DNA from: Hemileia vastatrix
Taxonomy: Eukaryota > Basidiomycota > Pucciniomycetes > Pucciniales > Zaghouaniaceae
DNA: 64,000 nucleotides
Assembly (NCBI GenBank): GCA_030280995.1
Contig: JASXTE010000008.1
Span: 9,553,712 to 9,617,711 of the forward strand
Direction of reading: 5' to 3'
Shown: piece by piece, positions 1 to 11,212 of the stretch
Numbering within the stretch: the stretch's first letter is position 1
How the letters are laid out: each line of letters begins with the position of its first letter
Notes under the pieces: generated by a model
Database searches by the model: none
Told to the model about the DNA's origin: nothing
Seen by the model: only the letters and a program-made list of their open reading frames with translations
Program-made: the position numbers and the translations under genes

Positions 1-784
1 TACCTCTCATCTAATACTAAACAATAATTAATGACGCTTCTTTTGACCCTTAATTGTGTTAGAAAAAGCAAATAAATTAATTTATACTAAATTGAGATTA
101 ATTACATGTTTTGTTGTGTCAAAGTATTTTTTGTTTCACTTAAAATATCCTTTAATCAGACTGTACCATCTGTTTGGAATTATTTTTCTCATAGTTCCTA
201 TGTTCCAATCTTGTTTAGTTATTCACTATTTTCACTTACTGATTTGGGAATTAATGACGGGAAAATTGGATTCTTAATTGGGGTTTTAATTAATTGTTTC
301 ATGTTTTTCTCTATATTGTTATGTTTCATTTACTCTTTGATATATTTGTTTTATTCTATTCTAATCATTGTATTTACAAATATAGTAGCGCTTCAGAGGA
401 CCCATTGCCTATAAAAGGGCCTTGGATAATCCCCTGTAGCCTCATCACTTATTACACACTCAACAAATTAAAAATAACCATTTTATTACGTTTATATTTT
501 TTTATTAGTAATACAAATCTAATTAAAATTCTATACAACAAATCAAAGGTTGCTTTAAGTCTGATAGTAATTAAAATTGTTTGCCACGCAGAACCCTTAC
601 ATTTAATAATATTATTGTTAATAAAATCTAAGTTTTTGTCACCTCTCAAAGTGATCACCGTTGTTTCCCTCTCAAATAAATTAAATATATATTTTTGGTT
701 TATTTCTTTATTTTCCCTTGTCCTCCTCCTTCTCTTATCCTTTTTCTCCTATTTTTCTTACCTCTTCTAGACGACTGACCGACA
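1..784 (+). repeat. Solo LTR E in left A copy (truncated by window start)
   Basis: Identical to the right part of the solo LTR at 8519-9653. It ends with GACCGACA and is followed by the ACTAC duplication at 785-789. It interrupts pol of the left A copy after the RNase H region. A TATA-like stretch lies at 410-417. The hydrophobic open frames in it are AT-rich noise. Confidence 0.85.
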
Positions 785-2343
785 ACTACTCTACCTTCGA
801 AGACTAATAGACCTGATTCAATACTAAATCTTTTGGCCCCTTGCTTCAAGAGTATTTTGTCTTTTAACCCTAAACAATAATCGTCCTTCGACTGAGCTTC
901 GAGGATGTTTGATAGTGGATTTCGAAAAGATTGAATTGTCATCGAATTAAGTTGATGAGTCGTTAACATTGATTCGTTGAAGATTGATTGCACATTTTCT
1001 GGGTTCTTGTCAGCAAATGCGTCCCCCCGCTGTGGGTAAACGTTGTCCCGACGTGACAAGATATCTGGGACAATGCAGTTTTTTCCTGGGCGATAGGAAA
1101 TAGAGAAAGAAAATTCAGACAAAAATTCAGCCCACCTGGCTTTACACCTGGTTAACACTTTAGAAGACATGAAGTATTTCAAAGCATTATGATCTGTTAA
1201 AATTTGAAAAGGACTTTCTAGGCTGAGAAGAAAAGAACGCCATTTTTTAAGACAATGGATAATAGCTAAAAGCTCTTTGTCATGAATTTCATAATTTAAT
1301 TCTGCGGCTATGAGTTTGCGTGAGTCAAAAGCAACAGGATGAAACAAATTTGTTTCAGGATTTAATTGGGAGATGATCCCTGCAATAGCATAATCTCTCG
1401 CATCTGTCTCAACTATTGTCGAGGCAGAAGGATCAAAATGTCGAAGAATTGGGGCTGTGGTGAACGCCGTTTTTAGTGCTTCAAATTCCTTTCGTGCTGT
1501 AGAAGTAAAAACAAAAGGAATATCTTTTCTAAGAAGAGAAGTAAGATTGGAAATAGTTTTAGAGTAATATTTAATAAATCTTCTATAGAAGTTTGCAAAA
1601 CCCAAAAATCCTTGGAGTGATTTAATGTTTTTGGGCTCAGGCCATTCCAGGATTTTCTGGACTTTTTTGTCATCCATGACTAAACCGTCAGTGGACAACG
1701 TAAAACCCAAAAAATCAATTGATTTGAGGTGGAATTCGCATTTATTATGCTTGGCGTAGAGACCATGATCTCGAAGACGATTTAGGACCTGTCGAACATG
1801 ATGAATATGTTCATCCAGTGTTTTCGAGAATATTAAAATATCATCTAAATAGACGACTACAAATTGTTCAACAACATCTTGAAAGATATCATTAACAAAA
1901 GTTTGAAAAGTTGAAGGTGCGTTACATAATTCAAAAGGCATAACTAAATATTCAAAACTACCAAATCTAGTGCGCATTGCAGTCAGTGGTTCATGACCTT
2001 CCGCAATGCGAATAAGATTGTAAGCGCCTCTAAGATCAATTTTAGAAAAGAAATTAGCACCATTGAAAAGGGTAAGAAGTAATGACATAGGAGGAACAGG
2101 ATATGCATTCTTCTTCGTGACTGTGTTGAGCTTTCTATAGTCAACACACAACCTAAGACTACCATCCTTCTTTTTTACAAAGAGGACAGGGGAGCCGGTT
2201 GGAGATTTACTGGCTCTGATGAAAACTTTGGCTACATTCTCTGAAATGTAGTCTCGAAGAACTTGAGATTCGTCCTTCAATAAAGAATAGACAGGACCTG
2301 CCAGAGGTACTGGGCCTATTAACTCTATTTGATGGTCGTAGGG
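785..2343 (-). pseudogene. A-left pol: reverse transcriptase and RNase H
   Basis: About 500 codons encode RT with the YLDD catalytic box (VVVYLDDILIF) and, downstream, RNase H (acidic residues in VETDARD and in KELLAI). The upstream end is an in-frame TGA at 2344-2346 that separates it from protease; a CGA arginine codon would restore the usual residue there. The downstream end is destroyed by solo LTR E, which separates RNase H from integrase. The last ~26 codons of the open frame are read from LTR sequence and are not pol. Both tandem copies share both lesions, so neither can be autonomous. Confidence 0.9.
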
Positions 2344-3131
2344 TCAATGAGGTGGTAACTTATCGGCCTTGCGGATTGAGAAAACATCAAGGAAATCGTG
2401 GTAGATTTCCGGTAGAGTTGATTTGATGGCTTCAACGTTGATTTGGTTGTCCTCTTCATCTTCGAGAGAATCTGTCGAGGGGATACCTGTATTGAGAGAG
2501 CAGAATTCGATTACTTCGAGGCAATTTAAATCCTCTTCGAGTGAAGTCATCGAGCTAGAAGGGTTAGCCAATTGCTCATTTAAAGAAGGATCAGATGCTT
2601 GCAAGTCATCTGGCAGAGACTTGTCCTCTAGAAGGACTTTGTCAGGCGGGTTGTTTAACTCCCTATTGACCTGCATTGAAGAATCAGAAATATACTTAGA
2701 GCATGGGGTGATCAATCCCCTAGTCCAATCAATTTCGGGATTCCAATGCATTAAAAAGTCATGGCCAAGAATGGTATCGTCCATCCTTGGGGCGTCCAAG
2801 ACTGATAATTCCCACTCGAAGGGGGGAAAGTTTGGAAAGTTGAAAACCCATAAAACTTTCTTACTTACCCAATATTTGGGTTTCTCTGATTTGACCAAAT
2901 AGATGGGAGTTCGATCAATATCTGTAAATGTTAGTTGAAGCTTCTCGGCAAAAGATAAACTAACAAAAGAAATTGAAGCTCCAGAGTCTATAAGACAACT
3001 GAAGGGGATATCCTCCTTAAAAAGAATGAATCTCAAGCGGTTTAAGGCAGCTCCAGTCCTTAAGACATGGAGGTTCTGTGCACTGGGAGAGATAAGATAG
3101 TTTGCTTTGCACACAAGTAAACTATCTACTA
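2344..3131 (-). pseudogene. A-left aspartic protease and pol N-terminal linker
   Basis: The frame is -1 relative to gag. It holds the retropepsin active site (LIDSGAS, then an ILGHDFL block), followed by an acidic linker of about 100 residues leading to the RT N-terminus (KADKLPPH). It is entered through the frameshift heptamer at 3132-3138. The frame closes at a TGA (2344-2346) where the family normally reads on into RT, so it is classed as a broken Gag-Pro-Pol segment. Confidence 0.85.
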
Positions 3132-4316
3132 GTTTTTTGACTTCGAACTAGTACCTTCTCTTTCCTTCAACTTTACACAGTCTTCCAACTTGTGCTTACC
3201 CCCACAATACATACATAACCCATTATCTGCTCGTCTCTTCCTCTCAGCTTCTTTAAGTTCCCCTTTAGGATCCAGTACTTTGATGATATCTCCTGGGGTC
3301 GAGCCTCTTGGTCGAGGTTTATCCTTTCCCTTATTGGGTTTGGATTGAGTCGAGGAGGATTGATTTGGTCGTGGGTGTGAAGAAGGTCCCGATTTAAAAT
3401 TTAGGCCTTGAGATTTGTTGGCATATCGACGATGTTGAAGTCGTCCTTGATAAACGCTGTCAAGTTCAAGGGTTCGATCCATTAAGTCCGTTAAAGTAGT
3501 CATCTTCTGACCGTGAAGATTTAATTGATCTAGAATCCTCGAAGGAAGTCCTTTCTTGAAATGATACTTAAGGGCAGCATCATTCCAACCTACTCGAGTT
3601 TTAAGTGCTCTGAAGTTCGAGATATATTCAGAAGCTTTACCATTATCACTCATGCGAAGAAAATCAAGTTCAATTTCCGCGTTGTCCGTTTCATTAGGGT
3701 CCCCAAACAACGTAAAAAGTTGGTCCTCGAACGTTTCCCAATTATTGATAAGTAAGTGGGTTTCTGTCGAAGAAAGCATGAGTAGATAAGGTTCAAACCA
3801 TCTTGCTGCTTTCCCGGCTAGGAATGAAGAAGCGTAAACAACCTTTGATCGGTCGCTGTTAAAGGTTTGAGGGTCATTATGGAACAGTAGCTTGCAGGTT
3901 TGCAAGAAGGGTCGAAATCTGTCGGGGTGATCTCCGTCGAATTTGTCAGGAGATTTCATAGAAGGAGTTTTGAACTTAGATCCCTCTGAAGACGTTGGAT
4001 TTGAAAGGGTTTTCATGAAAAGTCTCATGAAATCTTCCAGAGAGTTAGATGGTCCAGGTTCTGAGGATTGGCCAGAAGGGTGATTGGCAGGGGCAGATGG
4101 TGCCTCGTGCATTGTATCCTCTCCTTCTTCTTCATCACTAGAATCCTCAAAATCTTGTGGAATGTCTTCTACATATTGAACTGAATGTTGCCGTTCCCTA
4201 AGGTCGAGTGGTTCCAAAGAGTGAGTGTGAGAAACAGACCTTGTGGCTGTTGGCCTGCCTCTAGCGCGAGCTCTAGTAGTAGCGCCCATAGGAGGAGTGC
4301 GTTGAACAGGTGCCAT
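3129..4316 (-). CDS. A-left Gag
   Basis: A protein of 395 residues, intact. The N-terminus is basic (arginine-rich), followed by an acidic DSSDEEEGED segment. The Retrotrans_gag capsid region spans about residues 115-280 (SFLAGKAARWFEPYL is typical). A basic Ser/Pro/Lys-rich tail and a zinc knuckle of the form C-x2-C-x3-H-x4-C (CMYCGGKHKLEDC) lie near residue 370. The start is the ATG 71 nt inside the LTR edge. The C-terminus ends at TAG directly after an A-AAA-AAC heptamer. It differs from the right copy at three residues (R/C, Y/S, F/L). Confidence 0.92.
   Translation of the reverse strand: MAPVQRTPPMGATTRARARGRPTATRSVSHTHSLEPLDLRERQHSVQYVEDIPQDFEDSSDEEEGEDTMHEAPSAPANHPSGQSSEPGPSNSLEDFMRLFMKTLSNPTSSEGSKFKTPSMKSPDKFDGDHPDRFRPFLQTCKLLFHNDPQTFNSDRSKVVYASSFLAGKAARWFEPYLLMLSSTETHLLINNWETFEDQLFTLFGDPNETDNAEIELDFLRMSDNGKASEYISNFRALKTRVGWNDAALKYHFKKGLPSRILDQLNLHGQKMTTLTDLMDRTLELDSVYQGRLQHRRYANKSQGLNFKSGPSSHPRPNQSSSTQSKPNKGKDKPRPRGSTPGDIIKVLDPKGELKEAERKRRADNGLCMYCGGKHKLEDCVKLKEREGTSSKSKN
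3132..3138 (-). promoter_or_regulatory. -1 ribosomal frameshift heptamer, Gag to Pro (A-left)
   Basis: On the minus strand the gag frame reads tcA-AAA-AAC-TAG, a canonical X-XXY-YYZ slippery heptamer immediately before the stop. A one-base backward slip opens the protease frame at once with no stop. Any stimulatory structure downstream was not assessed. Confidence 0.75.
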
Positions 4317-4387
4317 TTAAAATTTTAGAAACACCTAAAAGGACGTAGTAGTGCAAAGAATGAGAAATACGGAGAATTAAATTATAC

Positions 4388-5161
4388 TGTCACCGGACGA
4401 CCTATGCACAAGGTCGAGGATGTTCCTGAAGGCGAGATGAGGGATTTAGAAACTTCTTCAAAGCACAGAGGAATGATTCGAGTAAATGATTCAAAGGTCA
4501 CTCGAAGTAATAGCTACAGGTTCGAGGTTCGTTCGAGAAGAATTATAGACTAGTTTCAAAGGTAATAGTAATTCTTAAAATCTCACGAAGGGTTGGAAAC
4601 TCAATAATCAAAGATTTAGGATTTAGAAATGAATATTGAGAAAATAAAAGAAAGATACAATAACAATGATTTTAACTTTAAGGATTTACCACTATTAATG
4701 TAAATACGATTTTATAATTTAATTCTAAGGAATATCGAACCAAATACCCAACTCCTTTTATATCCTTTGTTCCTCCTCGCATTGACCTCCCTTCCATCGC
4801 ACCATTCCCATTCCATTGACCATTACTAACATACACTTAGACCCTCTTCACTAAATATCCGTCCATGCTCAATTTACCCCTTTTTAATTAACTAACAAAA
4901 CTTTAATGAAAAAACTACTACTGTACTATTTTGTTGAACCTAGCGCTGTGCGTTGCTTATTGAAAAGGACTAATGTACCCTATTGGGAGATTGACTAATT
5001 TAGATTTAGAGTTTAGGCTAGCACAGTTAAATAGTAAGTACACAAAGGAAAATCGCAGTTGCTATGGAGAATTGCTTTCTGCACTTCGAGTATAGATTTA
5101 GGACTCGATATTATTGATTTAATGAGTTGATTTCGCCTCAAGTGTCACGTGGCGTGTGACA
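4388..5161 (-). repeat. LTR of family A (3' LTR of right copy, 5' LTR of left copy)
   Basis: A 774-bp repeat bounded by TGTCAC and GTGACA inverted ends. It is nearly identical to 13257-14030 (about five differences seen by eye). A TATA-like TATAAAAGG on the minus strand lies around 4754-4764. It is shared between two tandem internal regions, as expected after unequal recombination between LTRs. Confidence 0.9.
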
Positions 5162-5170
5162 GATGCCCGG

Positions 5171-5180
5171 GTATAAAAAT
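5171..5180 (+). promoter_or_regulatory. TATA box of the antisense Zn-cluster gene (A)
   Basis: GTATAAAAAT lies 10 bp outside the LTR and about 95 bp upstream of the plus-strand ATG at 5274. The two comparable genes in element B also have a TATAAAT-type box 40-110 bp upstream of their ATG. Confidence 0.5.
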
Positions 5181-5273
5181 TGTGAACTCCCTTGAGCCTG
5201 AGCCATCTTCCCACACTAGTTTCCCTTTTTCTAATAATTTTTTTCCCTCACTTCTTAATTACTTATTTTTATA

Positions 5274-6225
5274 ATGAACTGCCCCACTCCCACACCTACG
5301 CCTCCACACCCTAAAGCGGATGGGGGAATGATCACACAACAGTTTTCACAGACTTGCACGGCTTGTGAAAGCATGGAGTATTTCTGTGTCGAAAGTACGG
5401 CGACTCGAGGCCCTCGCCAGAAATGCGAGTTTTGCCGTTGGCGGTGAGTGGCGTGCGATGCATTGACAAAGAACGCGGAAATCGAAAAGCGATTTACCAA
5501 GACTAAGTTTTGGGTAATTCTGAAAACCAAAGAGGTGGTCAAAGACATTTGGGATGTCTCGATCGAAGATGAACAATTGGTGGGGGAAAATGATAAGGAA
5601 TTAAACAACGAGATCTCAACCTGGGTAACCCAGGCCACGAGTTCAAAGCGAGGTGTCGAGGAAGAGGTCAACGAGTTGGTGGAGGAGGATGAAGATGAAG
5701 TCCCTGTTCCAGGGCGGGCACCCAAGAAACGACGGGTGGTCATCGAGGACAATGAGGAAGAGAGAGAGTTAGAGGTCGAAGTGGCACCAAGGTTATTTCT
5801 AGAGCCTGACCCCATCTTCGAGGTAAGTTTTAATTGTTTTATTTTAAGGATGAAGTCACTGATGAGTTTTGATTTAGACATCGAATAACCTTGAAGAGCC
5901 GATTGCGGAGCCTGCGTCAGTTATACCAACTGAGGCAAACCCTCTGGCCACTGAAGTAATTGAAGAACCTGAAGAAACCCTGGACCAGGTGTGGTTGAAG
6001 AAACCTCGTCAAGGTTGACGAGTAAGGTTTGTGGAAGAATTATGTGGGGAGGTCGACACAATTATCGACGCGGCTTCCTTTGACGTGGCAGAGGAGCTCT
6101 TGGAGATGGGAGAGGTGGTTCCGGTAGGAGAGGAGGAGGTATTTGAGAAATGCAGGAAGGAGATAAGGGTAGTTTTGGAGAAAATGAAAAGATTGGTTCG
6201 AGAGAAATTAAAAGAAAAGATTTGA
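5274..6225 (+). pseudogene. Antisense accessory gene with Zn2Cys6-like cluster (element A)
   Basis: The gene lies on the strand opposite to gag-pol, just inside the 3' LTR. Exon 1 is 5274-5822, a GTAAGT...TTTAG intron spans 5823-5877, and exon 2 is 5878-6225; both exons keep one frame. The N-terminus shows C-x2-C-x6-C-x12-C-x2-C-x6-C (residues about 29-62), the spacing of the fungal binuclear zinc cluster. The middle is acidic with a basic KKRR stretch, and the C-terminus is a helical Glu/Lys-rich segment. Two in-frame TGA codons (5445-5447 inside the cluster, 6016-6018) break it; both could be former CGA. Inferred role: a DNA-binding regulator carried by the element. GGTGAGT at 5444 could instead be a splice donor, which would remove the last Cys. 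Confidence 0.65.
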
Positions 6226-6228
6226 AAT

Positions 6229-6514
6229 GAAAAGGAGATGTAAAGAAAAAAAATTTTGTATTTTAGTTTATTTTATTTTATTATTTTTTTTATTGTAGGT
6301 GAATGTTATTAATTTTATAAGACTTGAGAGAGAGAGAGAAAGAAGAAAAAGAATAAAAAATTTTTAGAATTTGAAAGAGGAATTTTAAAGAAAGAAAAAG
6401 GTTGTTTAATTGAAGGAAGTTTTAGTGTTTTAAAAGGAAAAATGTTTATGTAAGAAAAGAGAGAGAAAAAGAAACAGGTTTGTGATTGAGATGAGTTTGT
6501 TAAATTGAGGATTT

Positions 6515-6552
<38 letters not shown>

Positions 6553-7210
6553 AATTTTAGTTGAAAAGAGAGGAAGAAGAAAGAAAAGAAAAAAAAAACA
6601 GAATTTAGAATTTAAGAGAATTGAAAAGAAGAATTATTTGTTTAAAAGAATTATTATAAGGAGATTTGGAGGTTGAAGTTAAGTTCAAGGAAATGGTCGT
6701 GTCGTACAAGATTTGATGATTCGAAGGAAAGAAAGTTTTTAAAAGAGAGAATAAATTTGTGGAAGAGAAATTTTTGAAGAGAATTTCAAATTTAAGAAAA
6801 GAATGTATTTAAAGAATTGAAAAAGAAAAGAAAGAAAATATTTAGAGAGATTTAAGAGTTTTTTTTATTTTATTTTATTATTTATGTTTATTCTATTTAT
6901 TTTATTTTATTTTATTTTATTTTATTATTTATATTTATTCTAGTTATTTTATTTTTATTTTTATTTTATTTTATTTTATTTTATTTTATTTTATTTTATT
7001 TTATTTTATTTTATTTTATTTTATTTTTATTTTATTTTATTTTTATTTTAATTTTATTTTTATTTTTAGTTGGTTTTGGAGGAAATTTTATAGAAGGAGA
7101 AGAAAGAAAAAAGGAGAGAGAAAAAAGAAAACAAGGCTAAGAAATTTAAGAGGTGTTTTAGATTTTAAAGAAAGAAAGAAAAAGAAAAGAAAATTTTAAA
7201 TAAAGAAATT
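6229..7210. repeat. AT-rich low-complexity 3' region of A with TTTTA microsatellite
   Basis: A purine-rich stretch, then a poly-T run near 6519-6548, then a long TTTTA/TTTA microsatellite at about 6840-7070. No reading frame or conserved motif was seen. It separates the integrase/chromodomain end from the antisense gene. Confidence 0.85.
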
Positions 7211-8518
7211 TTAAGGTTTTGGTTTTAAAGGATATTTCAAATGAAAAGATTTTAGGAGTTCAGGAGCATTAGAAACATTGATGGCTGGTTCCCAGGATGT
7301 TTTGTCTGAGTCATTGAGGAAGCCTTCCCATTCCATGAGGTATTGAAGTTTCCCCTTGCGTATTCTTGAATCAAGGATACGACTTACTTCCCACTCTAGA
7401 TGATCTTCTACTTCGACTGGTTCCGGAGGGGGTTGGTTCTTGCCCGGGTATATTTCTCGAGCCAGTTCCAGGAGAGATACATGGAAAACAGGGTGAATCG
7501 CCTGCCATTTAGGAGGTAACTTGAGTCGAAATGCAGTTTTAGAGACTTCAGAGTCGATTTCGAATGGTCCCAAGCGCTTTTCAGCCAGTTTCTTTGATGG
7601 TCTTGTTGTTCGAATGTTTTGTGCGTCGAGCCATACTTTGTCGCCTGGTTTAAAGGAAGGAGCAGATTGTCGATGTTTGTCGGCCTGTTCCTTGTATCTT
7701 CAAATCGCTGATTCCAAATTTGTTTTAAGTTCTTCTTGGAGTCGTGATATAGTTCGAAGATAATGTTCCGCAGGATGATTAGTTCCTACATGGATTGAGT
7801 TGAATCGAGGATGTCGTCCATAAATGGTTTCGAAGGGAGATTGTCGTGTCGAAGAATGAGTTGAGTTATTATAAGCAAATTCGGCCAATGGTAACCATGT
7901 GGTCCAATCGTCTTGTTGGTAACTGACATACATTCAAAGATATTGTTTGAGGATTTGGTTAACTCTTTCTGTTTGACCATTGGTTTCAGGGTGATAGGCC
8001 GTGGAGAGATTCCTCGTGATATTGAGTTGTCGACACAGTTGGGTCCAGAATGTGGATACAAACAATGAGCCTCTATCTGAAATAATATCATTCGGTAAGC
8101 CGTGTTTAGAAAATACATATTCTAGAAACAATTTCGACAAATCTTCTGCTGTAGCAGTAGTAGTGGTTTTAATAAAAATAGACATTTTTGAAAATCTATC
8201 TACTATTACTAATATAGCATCAAAATCATTAGAAATAGGAAGTTGAGAAATGAAATCCATCGATAAAGATTCCCAAGGTTTAGAGGGAATAGGAAGTTGT
8301 TGAAGCAACCCATGCTTCCAGTGACGGGGAGCCTTATTCCTATTACATTCGTAACAAGCTTTTATATAGGCCTTGATTTCTCTGGTCATACCTGGCCAGA
8401 AGAAGTCCCTCGCTATTAACTGGTAGGTTTTATCAACCCCAAAATGACCAGCTAATGGAGAATCATGTCGACTGTTGAAAATCCATAATTTTATCTCATT
8501 GTTGTCGGGTATGACTAC
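7211..8518 (-). pseudogene. A-right pol: integrase and chromodomain
   Basis: Reading from 8518 downward: the linker strand after RNase H, an HHCC zinc region (DSPLAGHFG ... CYECNRNK), and the integrase core with Asp (MDFISQLP), Asp (IISDRGSLF) and Glu (TNGQTERVNQ). A GPFEI/LPPKWQAIHPVFHVSLL module follows, then a C-terminal chromodomain (DHLEWEVSRILDSRI...YLMEWEGF...TSWEP). Two in-frame TGA codons at 7934-7936 and 7700-7702 break it. The first stands where the family has Arg, so CGA to TGA is likely. Upstream it is cut from RNase H by solo LTR E. Confidence 0.9.
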
Positions 8519-9653
8519 TGTCAGCCAGGCTATTCCAGGAGTCCAGTAAATGATATATAACTTATAAAACCTTAAAGAGTGGGTAAGAATTGTATTTAAT
8601 GAATATAAAATAATATTTTATTGCATAATGAAATTATATAAGTATTTTATTATATACAAGTGTTACATTAAATTTATTGGTTATATATATTTTTATATAC
8701 AGTTAAATTGAACATAATATAATATATTCTACAAATAATGGCGCATTTTTATGTATTTAATAATTATAAATTTATATTTAATTAATTGAAAAACATATAT
8801 TATAATTATAAGTGTAAAATTGACTTATAATATATTTAAATTAATTACTTAAATTTATATATTAAATAATACCTCTCATCTAATACTAAACAATAATTAA
8901 TGACGCTTCTTTTGACCCTTAATTGTGTTAGAAAAAGCAAATAAATTAATTTATACTAAATTGAGATTAATTACATGTTTTGTTGTGTCAAAGTATTTTT
9001 TGTTTCACTTAAAATATCCTTTAATCAGACTGTACCATCTGTTTGGAATTATTTTTCTCATAGTTCCTATGTTCCAATCTTGTTTAGTTATTCACTATTT
9101 TCACTTACTGATTTGGGAATTAATGACGGGAAAATTGGATTCTTAATTGGGGTTTTAATTAATTGTTTCATGTTTTTCTCTATATTGTTATGTTTCATTT
9201 ACTCTTTGATATATTTGTTTTATTCTATTCTAATCATTGTATTTACAAATATAGTAGCGCTTCAGAGGACCCATTGCCTATAAAAGGGCCTTGGATAATC
9301 CCCTGTAGCCTCATCACTTATTACACACTCAACAAATTAAAAATAACCATTTTATTACGTTTATATTTTTTTATTAGTAATACAAATCTAATTAAAATTC
9401 TATACAACAAATCAAAGGTTGCTTTAAGTCTGATAGTAATTAAAATTGTTTGCCACGCAGAACCCTTACATTTAATAATATTATTGTTAATAAAATCTAA
9501 GTTTTTGTCACCTCTCAAAGTGATCACCGTTGTTTCCCTCTCAAATAAATTAAATATATATTTTTGGTTTATTTCTTTATTTTCCCTTGTCCTCCTCCTT
9601 CTCTTATCCTTTTTCTCCTATTTTTCTTACCTCTTCTAGACGACTGACCGACA
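8519..9653 (+). repeat. Solo LTR E inserted in A-right pol
   Basis: A 1135-bp insert starting TGTCAGCC and ending CGACA, flanked by a perfect 5-bp duplication ACTAC (8514-8518 and 9654-9658). Removing it and one ACTAC restores the RNase H-integrase reading. TATAAAAG at 9279-9286 is a candidate promoter. Its start resembles the LTRs of C/C2 (TGTCAGCCAGGCTA), so it belongs to a related family. No internal genes remain. Confidence 0.9.
9279..9286 (+). promoter_or_regulatory. TATA box in solo LTR E
   Basis: CCTATAAAAGGGCC matches the position and form of the TATA box in C2 (CCTATATAAGGCC, 34452-34464) and in C (complement of GGCCTTTTATAGG, about 14348-14360 and 22017-22028). Confidence 0.5.
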
Positions 9654-11212
9654 ACTACTCTACCTTCGAAGACTAATAGACCTGATTCAATACTAAATCT
9701 TTTGGCCCCTTGCTTCAAGAGTATTTTGTCTTTTAACCCTAAACAATAATCGTCCTTCGACTGAGCTTCGAGGATGTTTGATAGTGGATTTCGAAAAGAT
9801 TGAATTGTCATCGAATTAAGTTGATGAGTCGTTAACATTGATTCGTTGAAGATTGATTGCACATTTTCTGGGTTCTTGTCAGCAAATGCGTCCCCCCGCT
9901 GTGGGTAAACGTTGTCCCGACGTGACAAGATATCTGGGACAATGCAGTTTTTTCCTGGGCGATAGGAAATAGAGAAAGAAAATTCAGACAAAAATTCAGC
10001 CCACCTGGCTTTACACCTGGTTAACACTTTAGAAGACATGAAGTATTTCAAAGCATTATGATCTGTTAAAATTTGAAAAGGACTTTCTAGGCTGAGAAGA
10101 AAAGAACGCCATTTTTTAAGACAATGGATAATAGCTAAAAGCTCTTTGTCATGAATTTCATAATTTAATTCTGCGGCTATGAGTTTGCGTGAGTCAAAAG
10201 CAACAGGATGAAACAAATTTGTTTCAGGATTTAATTGGGAGATGATCCCTGCAATAGCATAATCTCTCGCATCTGTCTCAACTATTGTCGAGGCAGAAGG
10301 ATCAAAATGTCGAAGAATTGGGGCTGTGGTGAACGCCGTTTTTAGTGCTTCAAATTCCTTTCGTGCTGTAGAAGTAAAAACAAAAGGAATATCTTTTCTA
10401 AGAAGAGAAGTAAGATTGGAAATAGTTTTAGAGTAATATTTAATAAATCTTCTATAGAAGTTTGCAAAACCCAAAAATCCTTGGAGTGATTTAATGTTTT
10501 TGGGCTCAGGCCATTCCAGGATTTTCTGGACTTTTTTGTCATCCATGACTAAACCGTCAGTGGACAACGTAAAACCCAAAAAATCAATTGATTTGAGGTG
10601 GAATTCGCATTTATTATGCTTGGCGTAGAGACCATGATCTCGAAGACGATTTAGGACCTGTCGAACATGATGAATATGTTCATCCAGTGTTTTCGAGAAT
10701 ATTAAAATATCATCTAAATAGACGACTACAAATTGTTCAACAACATCTTGAAAGATATCATTAACAAAAGTTTGAAAAGTTGAAGGTGCGTTACATAATT
10801 CAAAAGGCATAACTAAATATTCAAAACTACCAAATCTAGTGCGCATTGCAGTCAGTGGTTCATGACCTTCCGCAATGCGAATAAGATTGTAAGCGCCTCT
10901 AAGATCAATTTTAGAAAAGAAATTAGCACCATTGAAAAGGGTAAGAAGTAATGACATAGGAGGAACAGGATATGCATTCTTCTTCGTGACTGTGTTGAGC
11001 TTTCTATAGTCAACACACAACCTAAGACTACCATCCTTCTTTTTTACAAAGAGGACAGGGGAGCCGGTTGGAGATTTACTGGCTCTGATGAAAACTTTGG
11101 CTACATTCTCTGAAATGTAGTCTCGAAGAACTTGAGATTCGTCCTTCAATAAAGAATAGACAGGACCTGCCAGAGGTACTGGGCCTATTAACTCTATTTG
11201 ATGGTCGTAGGG
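9654..11212 (-). pseudogene. A-right pol: reverse transcriptase and RNase H
   Basis: Same protein as the left copy over the whole open frame: YLDD box, RNase H acidic residues, no internal stop. Upstream it is separated from protease by TGA at 11213-11215; downstream it is cut by solo LTR E at 9653. The identical lesions in both copies show that the tandem duplication post-dates them. Confidence 0.9.

Noticed and set aside
2423..2902. Plus-strand frame of 159 codons, also at 11292
   Set aside because: Antisense shadow of protease and linker; composition follows the minus-strand codons.
8925..9639. Hydrophobic open frames that look like small membrane proteins (also at 56-770)
   Set aside because: They lie in the AT-rich solo LTR E, overlap each other in three frames, and have no conserved counterpart.
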